A DNA stretch of 7,009 bases from Methanobrevibacter sp. (GCA_009777005.1 WRMT01000167.1:1-7009); one strand, 5' to 3'; shown: positions 1 to 5,997, counted from the stretch's first letter. The notes: generated by a model from the sequence alone, not told the origin. Made by a program: numbers and translations.

Positions 1-37
1 TATATAAATAATGAGAAAATTTAGTGCCAATAATTAA

Positions 38-178
38 GTTTCCTACTATAAAGGAAGGTTATTTTTCAATATAAGTAGTGGAAAATTAAATAATAATTTT
101 CAAGAGCCAAAAACTTTACTTCCTTCATTCCTTGTTTTAGATATGCAGGATAAAAAGGGGGTTAAAGTTGATAAGTAA
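38..178 (+). pseudogene. Decayed 3' end of an unrecognised gene (copy 1 of a shared gene tail)
   Basis: A reading frame ending at TAA 176-178 gives about 46 residues finishing in LDMQDKKGVKVDK. It has no credible start: the same frame is stopped at 35-37, and the short piece before that begins at an ATG at 11. The last 32 nt (148-179) recur with three mismatches at 4517-4548, where they also encode a C-terminus (GDKKVVKVNK) followed by TAA in the same frame. Two copies with the same frame and stop argue that this is a real protein tail rather than random sequence. I do not recognise the family. A transposase or toxin tail is possible, but nothing visible proves it. Confidence 0.4.
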
Positions 179-239
179 AAGAAATTATCTTTTGAAAAAT
201 GATTATTCCATAACATAATTGTTAATTGATTTATAAATA

Positions 240-1820
240 TTAGTTATATTTCTCAATTCTACAAGCTACTTCTTTTGGTTTTGTAGCTATTGAAACAAAA
301 ATCAATTCTTTGTTTTGGTATGCTTTGTGATAACCATAGTTTTTAATTTGTTCAATACCCTTATTTAACATAGTATCTAAAGACAGTTTTGTACTGTATT
401 CATACTCTATAATCACTACTAAATCATCTATTCTTAAAACACTATCCGAATCCTCACCTAAAGTTCTATCCTCATTACTTATATCAAAACCAAGAATATG
501 CAACCATGAGGAGAATAATATATGGTAGTATGCTTCATTGATATTTTCTATTTTCTCGTGAAGAACACTTGGGATATTGTTTAATAAAGTTTCAAAGGAT
601 TTTGTAAGTTTTTCTTCATTGTTATCGATTATATATTTTAGCATATCTTCTGCCATTGGTTGAATTGACCCAGGACTTCCACCTGTAAAATAGCTAAGTA
701 AATGACTATAAAATGAATCATGCACTTCTTTATTGGGAATAGCTAAACAGTATTCTGGTAGTTTACCTATAACTGCTTTTTTTTCCGTGATTGTTAAGTA
801 ACCTGTTTGTAGTAATATTGTGTTAAGATCGATTTGTTCAAAGTCAAAGCTTGGAAAACTACCCATAAACTTTGTTTTAGGATTTAAAAAGGTATTAATA
901 TTTTTAGGGTTATTCATGATTAAATCTATGAGTAAAGTAGGGGAACCTGTGTCAAACCAGTAATTATTAAACTCACCAGTTCCAAAAAGGTTTAAAATAG
1001 AAAAAGGATTGTATAAAAAATCTTTACCATTCCAAGAATAACCATTATACCATTCCTTTATAAAAGACAAAATTATATCTTTTGAAATATTGTGATTGTT
1101 TGCAAATTCATCAATATATTCTTTAAAATATTTTTCTAATTCTTTTTGTGTATGACCACAAATTTTAGCAAAATTAGGGTTTAGAGTTAAATCATCTAAA
1201 TTATTTAACTCAGAAAATAAGGATGTTTTAGAGAATTTGGATACACCTGTTAAAAAAACAAACCTTAAATATTTATCATTGTCTTTTAAAACTTGATAAA
1301 AGCTACTTAATACATCACGATTACTTTCAGCTAATTCAATATCATTTAAATGTTTAATTATGGGTTTATCATACTCATCGATTAAAACCACAACTTGTTT
1401 ACCTGTTTTATCATGTAATTTTTTGATTAACTCTGAAAATTTATCAGGTATTAAATCTGTTTCTTCCAGATCAATGTTTTTATTGGTTGCAGTATTTTTT
1501 AGAAATTTGTTAAGGGAAAGTTTTAAGTTTGAACTTGTGTCATGACTAATTTCACCAAAGTCCACCTTGATTATTGGATAAGTATTTTCCCAATTCCACT
1601 TATCATAAATATACAATCTCTCAAATGATTTTTTGTTTCCTTTAAACAACTCTTCCAAGACACTTACAAGTAAAGATTTTACAAACCTTCGAGGATGAGA
1701 TAAAAAGTAAAATTTACCAGTGCTAGCTATTTTATGGATATATTCTGTTTTATCAACATATAAATAGTTTTTTTCAATTATTTCTTTAAAATACTGCATT
1801 CCAATAGGTAAACTTTTCAT
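240..1820 (-). CDS. AAA-ATPase-like / PD-(D/E)XK nuclease-fold fusion protein (DUF1703 type), probably catalytically impaired
   Basis: This 526-residue protein has the usual length and layout of the AAA-ATPase_like plus PDDEXK_9 family, which is common in gut bacteria and methanogens; its cellular role is not established. The N-terminus (IPIG, then YVDKT at 21-25) and a P-loop-like segment FLSHPRRFVKSLL (39-51) open the ATPase domain. A Walker B stretch VVVLIDEYD (143-151) and a sensor-like FLTGVSKFSK (189-198) follow. The C-terminal nuclease fold starts near YYHILFSSWL (431-440) and includes IEYEYS (471-476). Two oddities: the family normally reads RPRRFGKSL, so V47 replaces the P-loop glycine, and the usual E-x-K of the nuclease core reads E472-Y-E474. 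The ATG is well placed, 6 nt after AAAGGAGA, in a promoter region of 50-bp tandem repeats. Fold assignment is secure; activity is doubtful. Confidence 0.9.
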   Translation of the reverse strand: MKSLPIGMQYFKEIIEKNYLYVDKTEYIHKIASTGKFYFLSHPRRFVKSLLVSVLEELFKGNKKSFERLYIYDKWNWENTYPIIKVDFGEISHDTSSNLKLSLNKFLKNTATNKNIDLEETDLIPDKFSELIKKLHDKTGKQVVVLIDEYDKPIIKHLNDIELAESNRDVLSSFYQVLKDNDKYLRFVFLTGVSKFSKTSLFSELNNLDDLTLNPNFAKICGHTQKELEKYFKEYIDEFANNHNISKDIILSFIKEWYNGYSWNGKDFLYNPFSILNLFGTGEFNNYWFDTGSPTLLIDLIMNNPKNINTFLNPKTKFMGSFPSFDFEQIDLNTILLQTGYLTITEKKAVIGKLPEYCLAIPNKEVHDSFYSHLLSYFTGGSPGSIQPMAEDMLKYIIDNNEEKLTKSFETLLNNIPSVLHEKIENINEAYYHILFSSWLHILGFDISNEDRTLGEDSDSVLRIDDLVVIIEYEYSTKLSLDTMLNKGIEQIKNYGYHKAYQNKELIFVSIATKPKEVACRIEKYN

Positions 1821-1826
1821 AAAAAA

Positions 1827-1834
1827 TCTCCTTT
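1827..1834 (-). promoter_or_regulatory. Ribosome binding site of the DUF1703-type gene
   Basis: On the minus strand AAAGGAGA lies 6 nt before the ATG at 1820. It is a strong Shine-Dalgarno match and fixes the start codon. Confidence 0.8.
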
Positions 1835-1855
1835 AATAAATTATTTTAGTGTTTC

Positions 1856-1865
1856 ATTTATAAAT
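1856..1865 (-). promoter_or_regulatory. Candidate TATA box of the DUF1703-type gene
   Basis: ATTTATAAAT is TATA-like on the minus strand. It lies about 40 nt before the ATG, which would put transcription start near 1836 and leave a short leader holding the ribosome binding site. The box forms the edge of the repeat unit nearest the gene, so each further unit carries a potential duplicate of it. The placement is good, but there is no transcript evidence. Confidence 0.45.
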
Positions 1866-2075
1866 TAATTCCTATTAAAAAAACACGATAAATATTCCCC
1901 TGTTTGAATTTATAAATTAATTCCTGTTAAAAATACAATAAATATTCCCCTTTTTGAATTTATAAATTAATTCCTGTTAAAAATACGATAAATATTCATA
2001 TATTTGAGTTTATTAATTTATTTCTGTTAAAAATACGATAAATATTCACATATTTGAGTTTATTAATTTATTTAA
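1857..2075. repeat. Tandem repeat, about 50-bp unit, 4.3 copies
   Basis: Units begin at 1857 (52 bp), 1909, 1959 and 2009 (50 bp each), with a partial fifth at 2059. The first three units open with TTTATAAATTAATTCCT, and all four full units contain AATATTC after a TTAAAAA stretch. The core TAAAAATACGATAAATATTC is shared exactly by units 3 and 4. Neighbouring units resemble each other most: units 1 and 2 share a CCCC, while 3 and 4 share ATATTTGAG. This is the pattern expected from stepwise tandem duplication. There are no spacers, so it is not a CRISPR array, and 50 is not a multiple of three, so it is not a coding repeat. It occupies the promoter region of the DUF1703-type gene. Confidence 0.85.
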
Positions 2076-2479
2076 CTTAGAAATAGAACAAATAAATTAT
2101 TTATTTCCTTAAAATCTAGTTACACTATTTTGTTTACCAAATTTATAAATAAAAAAAATAGAAAATCTATGTTAAAAAAACTCGATAAAAAAGTGAAAAA
2201 TAAAAGAAAAAAACACTATTGAAAAATTTCAATATTTTTATTAATAAATGTTTATGAAGTACCAAAAAATAGATTAATGAAATGCAACAAATAGTAAAAT
2301 AAAATATTGAAAAAAAATTAATGAAATTATTAATAAAGGAAAAAACTGGAATTATAAAAGATAAATAATTTGAATTTATCTAAGGAGTGTTAAAAAGATA
2401 TATTTAAATGAAAACAGAATATGAAAACTTTTAAAAAAAGTTAAAAGGAAATCGATAAATACTTTTGAAAATAAATTAT
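2076..2479. other. Gene-free AT-rich spacer between divergent genes
   Basis: No convincing coding frame is visible on either strand. The stretch holds A-rich runs, another TATA-like ATTTATAAAT at 2141-2150, and an inverted repeat TATTGAAA-AA-TTTCAATA at 2217-2234 that could be a small operator. It also holds an AAGGAGTG at about 2382-2389 that leads only to an eight-codon frame. It separates the DUF1703-type gene on the left from the PRC-barrel gene on the right, so promoters for both are expected at its ends. Confidence 0.5.
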
Positions 2480-2486
2480 AGGTGGT
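2480..2486 (+). promoter_or_regulatory. Ribosome binding site of the PRC-barrel gene
   Basis: AGGTGGT lies 4 nt before ATG 2491. This favours 2491 over the in-frame GTG at 2482, which is itself part of the ribosome binding site. Confidence 0.7.
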
Positions 2487-2490
2487 TATA

Positions 2491-2832
2491 ATGTTAATAA
2501 ATAAATTCAATAACAAAGATATTTTTACTATTACAGGACATTATTTTGGAAAGGTTAAAGATATCATTCTTAATTTAAAAACAGGGAAAGTATCTAAAAT
2601 TTCAGTCCTAACCCATATTGATTTCGAAAAAATTGATGGAAATAAAGGAATTTTGGATATAATAATGGGTTCTTTAGATTTTCCTGATGAAACACCAACT
2701 TATACACGTGAAGATTTGTTAAATATTGAATATGATAAAATAATAGCTATTGGGGATGTTTTATTAGTTAATCTTGATTTAAGGGAACATGAACCGTATT
2801 TAAATAGCACGAATAAACTGTATTTTTCTTAA
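2491..2832 (+). CDS. PRC-barrel domain protein
   Basis: This 113-residue protein reads as a single PRC-barrel (photosynthetic reaction centre H-subunit-like) domain, a small beta-barrel fold. Members are common in methanogens as stand-alone proteins; some have been linked to RNA processing or to cell division in other archaea, but no specific role can be assigned here. The signature is an opening strand with GHYFGKVKDIILNLKTGKV (residues 16-34), then KISVLTH, and a closing IIAIGDVLLVN (about 84-94), matching the family's G-x-x-x-G-K-V-x-D and A-I-G-D-x-V-L-V pattern. A variable insert of about 40 residues lies between. There is no signal peptide or membrane segment, so it should be cytosolic. 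It stands alone, with gene-free DNA on both sides and no operon partner. Confidence 0.85.
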   Translation: MLINKFNNKDIFTITGHYFGKVKDIILNLKTGKVSKISVLTHIDFEKIDGNKGILDIIMGSLDFPDETPTYTREDLLNIEYDKIIAIGDVLLVNLDLREHEPYLNSTNKLYFS

Positions 2833-2854
2833 TTGTTTAAATAAAGATTAAGTA

Positions 2855-2870
2855 AGGTTTCAGTAAACCT
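2855..2870 (+). terminator. Small hairpin after the PRC-barrel gene
   Basis: AGGTTT-CAGT-AAACCT forms a 6-bp stem with a 4-nt loop, 22 nt after the stop codon. It is not followed by a strong T-run, and archaeal termination relies mainly on T-rich tracts, so this is a weak candidate. Confidence 0.25.
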
Positions 2871-2974
2871 CAAAATTATTCGAATTCTACAACTTTGTCT
2901 TAATAGTAGATTATTTTAAAAATATTATTATTCATTGCTTAGCTAAATCTGATTTTAATTAGAAATATAGTTTA

Positions 2975-3008
2975 TAAAATCTACTAAGTCGAGTATGTGT
3001 AGATTTTA
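2975..3008. repeat. Perfect 10-bp inverted repeat with 14-nt loop
   Basis: TAAAATCTAC at 2975-2984 is matched exactly by GTAGATTTTA at 2999-3008. It lies 27 nt beyond the last stop of the eroded minus-strand gene at 3035 and about 140 nt past the PRC-barrel gene. It could be an old terminator-like hairpin of the minus-strand block or a protein-binding palindrome. Confidence 0.5.
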
Positions 3009-3034
3009 AATTTTTATTTTAAAAATAATAGATT

Positions 3035-3410
3035 TTAGTATCTTTTGTTATTAAACTCCTCTTTTTTATCTTTTTTTTCACTATTTTCAATCCTACTTTT
3101 GATAAAAAGTAGGATAATATTAATGGGATTAATCAGGAAATTTTCACACTTTTTAAGTTTTCTTTTATCTTGAATTTTTTCACTTTCAAATTCAAAACCA
3201 TAATCTATGTTGGATTCTATCTTCTTCTAATTCTGACAACATTTTAGCTATTTTTGTTTGAAATTGTCATTTATAACAATGTTAATATGCAATGTCATGA
3301 CATTAATGTAAACATCATCTTTAATTTCAAATTTATCATTCTTTTCGTAATAATGAGTATATCTATAGTCATGAAAGGAAAAATTGTAATTCTTCTTTTG
3401 TTAAAATATC
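3035..3410 (-). pseudogene. Frameshifted remnant of an unidentified protein gene
   Basis: Minus-strand reading gives successive coherent segments in shifting frames. A short lead-in (DILTKEELQFFLS, about 3410-3372) comes first. A segment running FHDYRYTHYYEKNDKFEIKD and on through LHINIVINDN follows. Next is FQTKIAKMLSELEEDRIQ (about 3262-3210). Last is an open stretch from NIDYGFEFESEKIQ (3211) to a TAA at 3035-3037. The segments join almost without gap or overlap, which points to single-base indels in a once continuous gene of about 120 codons or more. The product is charged and soluble-looking, with one hydrophobic patch (NPINIILLF). I do not recognise the family. It lies downstream of, and on the same strand as, the decayed toxin-antitoxin pair. 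Confidence 0.4.
3090..3115. repeat. Perfect 11-bp hairpin with GATA loop
   Basis: ATCCTACTTTT at 3090-3100 and AAAAGTAGGAT at 3105-3115 are exact inverted copies separated by GATA. It is embedded in the eroded minus-strand gene and has a long T-rich stretch (3062-3078) to its left. Read on either strand it is not followed directly by a T-run, so it is not a classical terminator. Confidence 0.65.
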
Positions 3411-3541
3411 ATTTAATTTCTAATAAATATATTAATAGTAGTCTTAATTTTAAAAATAAAGATTAATAAAATTTAAAGATTTTTAAAAATTACCATTAAT
3501 TAAAAACTTTATTTTCAAGAGTATAGATCTGAATCTGTTGT

Positions 3542-3874
3542 TTATTCCCCACGAGCTACAGAATTAAATAATATGATTTTTTCAATTTCAGGGTGATTTA
3601 TGAATTGGCAAAATCAATAGTTAATTCTTTTTCTATCTATTGTTAAGACAATTTGATTTTTACTTATTATAAAAAACTGAAGTTTTTCTGATAATAGGTT
3701 TTTATCACTTATTTTCTTTAATAACTTGTAGCTACGGTTTCTAATATTACTCCATCAATCACAAAACGATTTTTTTTCATTTTCTATTCTATCCAATAAT
3801 TGTACTGCTTTTTTGTGCTATTGATCTTTTTTACTACTTAATGCGATAAAATAGCTTGAATCGATAAGAATCAA
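3542..3874 (-). pseudogene. Decayed PIN-domain (VapC-type) toxin gene
   Basis: PIN-domain toxins are metal-dependent RNases that cleave tRNA or rRNA and are blocked by a partner antitoxin. The minus strand opens with LILIDSSYFIALSSKKDQ, the classic PIN start with its first catalytic aspartate, followed by an in-frame TAG. HKKAVQLLDRIENEKK continues before a 1-nt shift. The next piece is FVIDGVILETVATSY, which carries the mid-domain acidic residue. A further shift leads to LKKISDKNLLSEKLQFFIIS, then NQIVLTIDRKRINY, a TGA, and FINHPEIEKIILFNSVARGE to TAA 3542-3544. With two stops and two shifts it cannot make a full toxin. The start is probably the TTG at 3874, behind a GGGGTT. An antitoxin relic lies 37 nt upstream, as expected for a toxin-antitoxin pair. 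Confidence 0.7.
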
Positions 3875-3911
3875 TTTTTTAACCCCATAAATTTTGGTTT
3901 TTTTATTTTTC

Positions 3912-4154
3912 CTATTTGATGTTTTTTATCTCTTTCTTAGTCATTTTCTTTAGTTTAACAGCATTTGTTGGTTTTTCAGTGTTTATAATTCATATAATAT
4001 CTTTTAACTGGCTTTTTTCACGGAATATTATTTTTATATCTCCATTGTCTTATTCTATCCATTCAATTATATCTCCTGGTTTTAAACTGTGTTTTTTCTA
4101 TATTTCAGAGGGGATTATGGTTTGATTGTTATTATATATTTTACTACTTACCAT
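3912..4154 (-). pseudogene. AbrB/SpoVT-type (VapB-like) antitoxin gene with three nonsense codons
   Basis: From ATG 4154 to TAG 3912 the minus strand holds one unshifted frame of 80 codons, the usual length for a swapped-hairpin AbrB-type antitoxin. It reads MVSSKIYNNNQTIIPSEI, a stop, then KKHSLKPGDIIEWIE, a stop, then DNGDIKIIFREKSQLKDII, a stop, then a lysine-rich tail. IPSEIRKK..LKPGDIIEW is the AbrB/MazE signature: a DNA-binding strand followed by the L-x-x-G-D-x-I/V motif. The stops are TAG (4098-4100), TAA (4050-4052) and TGA (3990-3992). The first falls where arginine is expected, and the last where glycine is plausible. Such proteins bind DNA and neutralise the downstream toxin; this one can no longer be made whole. 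It is paired with the PIN-domain relic. Confidence 0.7.
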
Positions 4155-4428
4155 TTGCAATCACAAAACATATTATATTTTTAGAGGTGTATTCATTTTA
4201 CTACTTATTATTATTTTTTAATAAAATTTTTTTTAAAAAAAATCTGATGCAGTCTAATTTTTGCCTTTTTTTTTGATGCATATTTTTTTTAATAAAGTAT
4301 TACTGTATGTGCTTTTGTATTTTTATGAAAAAAGTGTGGGTAATGTTTAAAATTGATGTGTTTTGTAGTTCTTTACTTAGTTGTTTCATGATTTTTATTA
4401 TATTTAACTCTTTTTTTTTTTTGAGAGT
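4155..4428. other. Gene-free stretch with long T and A tracts
   Basis: No coding frame on either strand resembles a protein. The stretch has an 18-bp palindrome of eight T followed by eight A (4226-4243), further T-runs near 4266-4275 and 4284-4292, and a run of twelve T at 4411-4422 that could terminate plus-strand transcription. TGATGCA occurs twice, near 4245 and 4276. Such tracts are expected to be intrinsically curved. Confidence 0.45.
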
Positions 4429-4547
4429 GTACATTGCCCAATGGAGGAATTAATTGAAGATAATAAAGATTATGATAGGGATAGAATAATAAACATTCAA
4501 ATATTTTAAATATAGGGGATAAAAAGGTTGTTAAAGTTAATAAGTAA
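4423..4547 (+). pseudogene. Decayed 3' end of an unrecognised gene (copy 2 of the shared tail)
   Basis: One frame reads ESVHCPMEELIEDNKDYDRD and on to IQIF before TAA. A second frame, offset by one base, picks up at about 4500 and reads ILNIGDKKVVKVNK to TAA 4545-4547. The second piece matches, in frame and in its stop, the tail at 38-178, with 29 of 32 nt identical over 4517-4548. The simplest reading is a frameshifted remnant of a gene related to the one at the left end of the window. Family unknown. Downstream there is only the 23-bp repeat array and then the DUF4143-type ATPase gene. Confidence 0.4.
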
Positions 4548-4559
4548 AGGTATAATACT

Positions 4560-4674
4560 ACAAAATACTTAAATAAAATAGAACAAACCACTTAAATAAA
4601 ACACCACAAATTACTTAGATAGAATACCACAAAATACTTAAATAAAATACAACAAATTACTTAAATAACATATT
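4560..4674. repeat. Tandem array of 23-bp direct repeats (5 copies plus a degenerate sixth)
   Basis: Units start at 4560, 4583, 4606, 4629 and 4652, with an exact 23-bp period, and a degenerate sixth begins at 4675. The consensus is about ACAAATTACTTAAATAAAATACC, written here as ACAAATTACTTAAATA followed by AAATACC. Every unit keeps ACAAA and ACTTA, and all but one have TTAAATA, a TATA-like core. The unit is not a multiple of three and has no spacers. Uniform spacing of about two helical turns resembles operator or iteron arrays. The last unit ends 36 nt before the start of the DUF4143-type gene. Confidence 0.85.
4661..4668 (+). promoter_or_regulatory. Candidate TATA box of the DUF4143-type gene, inside the last repeat unit
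   Basis: TTAAATAA in the fifth 23-bp unit is about 45 nt before ATG 4711, which would place transcription start near 4688. The placement is plausible, but because every unit carries a similar core, which one is used cannot be told from sequence. Confidence 0.35.
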
Positions 4675-4710
4675 GCAAAAAAATAATTAATTAAATTAAT
4701 GGTTATTTAT

Positions 4711-5997
4711 ATGAAAAAATATTTAAAACGAGTAATTGATGATATATTGAAAGAACGTTTAGAAATGATTGGAGCAATTGTGATTGTTGGTCCTAAATGG
4801 TGTGGTAAGACAACAACAGCTGAACAACATGCTAAAAGTGTATTAAAATTGCAAGATCCGGATAAATCAAAATCTTACTTGGAGTTGGCTTCTATTAAAC
4901 CATCTGTTCTTTTAAAAGGAAAAAATCCTAGATTAATTGATGAGTGGCAAATGGCACCAGTATTATGGGATGCTGTTCGAACTAGTATTGATAATTTGAA
5001 TGAAGTTGGATTGTATATTTTAACAGGTTCAACTTCAGTAGATGAAAATGAAATAATGCATTCAGGAACTGGTAGGATAAATAGATTAACTATGAGACCA
5101 ATGAGTTTATTTGAAAGTAAAGAATCAAATGGTAAAATAGCTATCATTGATCTATTTAATTCATCCGATATGGATATTGATGGTATTAAATCAGAATTAT
5201 CAATTGAAGAATTGATTTTCGCTTGTTGTCGTGGAGGATGGCCAGACAGTTTAAATAAAAAAACAAAAAAAGCACAGCTTTTTATTGTATCCAATTATAT
5301 TGATAATATTTGTGAAAGCGATGTATCTACTATTGATGGAGTTAAACGTGACCCTCAACGAGTTAAAACTATTTTACAGTCTTATGCACGAAACATATCA
5401 ACACTCGCTACAAACAAAACAATAATGAAAGATATTCGAGCTAATTTTTCAAATATAAGTGAACCAACATATTATTCTTATATTGATGCATTAACTAGAT
5501 TATTTGTTATAAATAACATTCCAGCTTGGAGTCCTAATATAAGGTCAGCTACAGCTATTAGATCAAGCTCAAAAAAAGAATTTATAGATCCATCAATTGC
5601 AGTAGCTTCCTTAGGTTTGACTCCAGAAACATTATTATATGATTTAAATACATTTGGATTTATATTTGAAAATTTGTGTATAAGGGATTTAACTGTATAT
5701 TCTAGTTTAGTAGATGGAAAAATCTCATATTATAGGGATAGACATGGTTTAGAAGTAGATTGTGTCTTATATTTAAAAGATGGAAGATATGCTCTTATTG
5801 AATTTAAATTAGGTAGTAGTGAAATTGAAAAAGGTGCGAAAAATTTAATAAAGCTTGATAATTTAATAAAAAAACATATAAGAGAGGATAAATTAAATAT
5901 AAAAGCACCAAATTTTTTAGCTATTATTACTGGTGGGGAATTAGCTTATACAAGGGCAGATGGGGTTAAAATATTACCGATTGGTGTTTTAAGATAA
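4711..5997 (+). CDS. ATP-binding protein with AAA and DUF4143 (PD-(D/E)XK-like) domains
   Basis: This is a 428-residue protein of the large AAA_14/DUF4143 family, found as many accessory copies in bacteria and archaea; the role is unproven, though toxin-like and mobile-DNA functions have been suggested. Walker A is GPKWCGKTT (27-35), Walker B is LIDEWQ (75-80), and LTGST (104-108) fits sensor 1. FACCRGGWPDSL (170-181) is a family hallmark in the middle. The DUF4143 part ends in a nuclease-like core: GLEVDCVLYLKDGRYALIEFKLG (346-368), with D350 and E364-x-K366 all present. Family members usually begin MKKYLKRVID, so the ATG at 4711 is preferred to the in-frame ATG at 4699. Neither has a strong ribosome binding site; a weak TGGT at 4700-4703 precedes 4711. 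Unlike the DUF1703-type gene in this window, all key motifs look intact. The gene stands alone behind the 23-bp repeats. Confidence 0.9.
   Translation: MKKYLKRVIDDILKERLEMIGAIVIVGPKWCGKTTTAEQHAKSVLKLQDPDKSKSYLELASIKPSVLLKGKNPRLIDEWQMAPVLWDAVRTSIDNLNEVGLYILTGSTSVDENEIMHSGTGRINRLTMRPMSLFESKESNGKIAIIDLFNSSDMDIDGIKSELSIEELIFACCRGGWPDSLNKKTKKAQLFIVSNYIDNICESDVSTIDGVKRDPQRVKTILQSYARNISTLATNKTIMKDIRANFSNISEPTYYSYIDALTRLFVINNIPAWSPNIRSATAIRSSSKKEFIDPSIAVASLGLTPETLLYDLNTFGFIFENLCIRDLTVYSSLVDGKISYYRDRHGLEVDCVLYLKDGRYALIEFKLGSSEIEKGAKNLIKLDNLIKKHIREDKLNIKAPNFLAIITGGELAYTRADGVKILPIGVLR

Noticed and set aside
1360..1545. Plus-strand open frame of 61 codons
   Set aside because: It lies wholly inside the well-supported DUF1703-type gene on the other strand and has no family features.
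1857..2075. CRISPR array
   Set aside because: Repeats abut each other with no unique spacers, and no cas gene is present.
2283..2330. Apparent extra copy of the 23-bp repeat region (CAACAAAT ... AAAATATTG)
   Set aside because: Resemblance to 4650-4690 needs a gap and several mismatches in very AT-rich sequence, so it is not beyond chance.
3254..3466. Plus-strand open frame of 70 codons, hydrophobic
   Set aside because: It is antisense to the protein-like minus-strand remnant; its Ile/Val/Leu richness is the mirror of AT-rich coding DNA, and it has no ribosome binding site.
3916..4125. Plus-strand open frame of 69 codons resembling a membrane protein
   Set aside because: It is antisense to the AbrB-type antitoxin relic, whose conserved signature is much stronger evidence.
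3829..4208. TTTACTACTTA found three times
   Set aside because: Two copies simply encode Ser-Ser-Lys on the minus strand in the toxin and antitoxin relics. The third is a short AT-rich match, so no dispersed repeat is claimed.
4373..4591. Minus-strand open frame of 72 codons
   Set aside because: It crosses the 23-bp repeats and the shared gene tail, lacks a ribosome binding site and shows no family features.
4560..4680. CRISPR array or coding repeat
   Set aside because: Units are contiguous at 23 bp with no spacers, and the period is not a multiple of three.
4875..5294. Minus-strand open frame of 139 codons
   Set aside because: It is antisense to the DUF4143-type gene, which carries intact Walker motifs.
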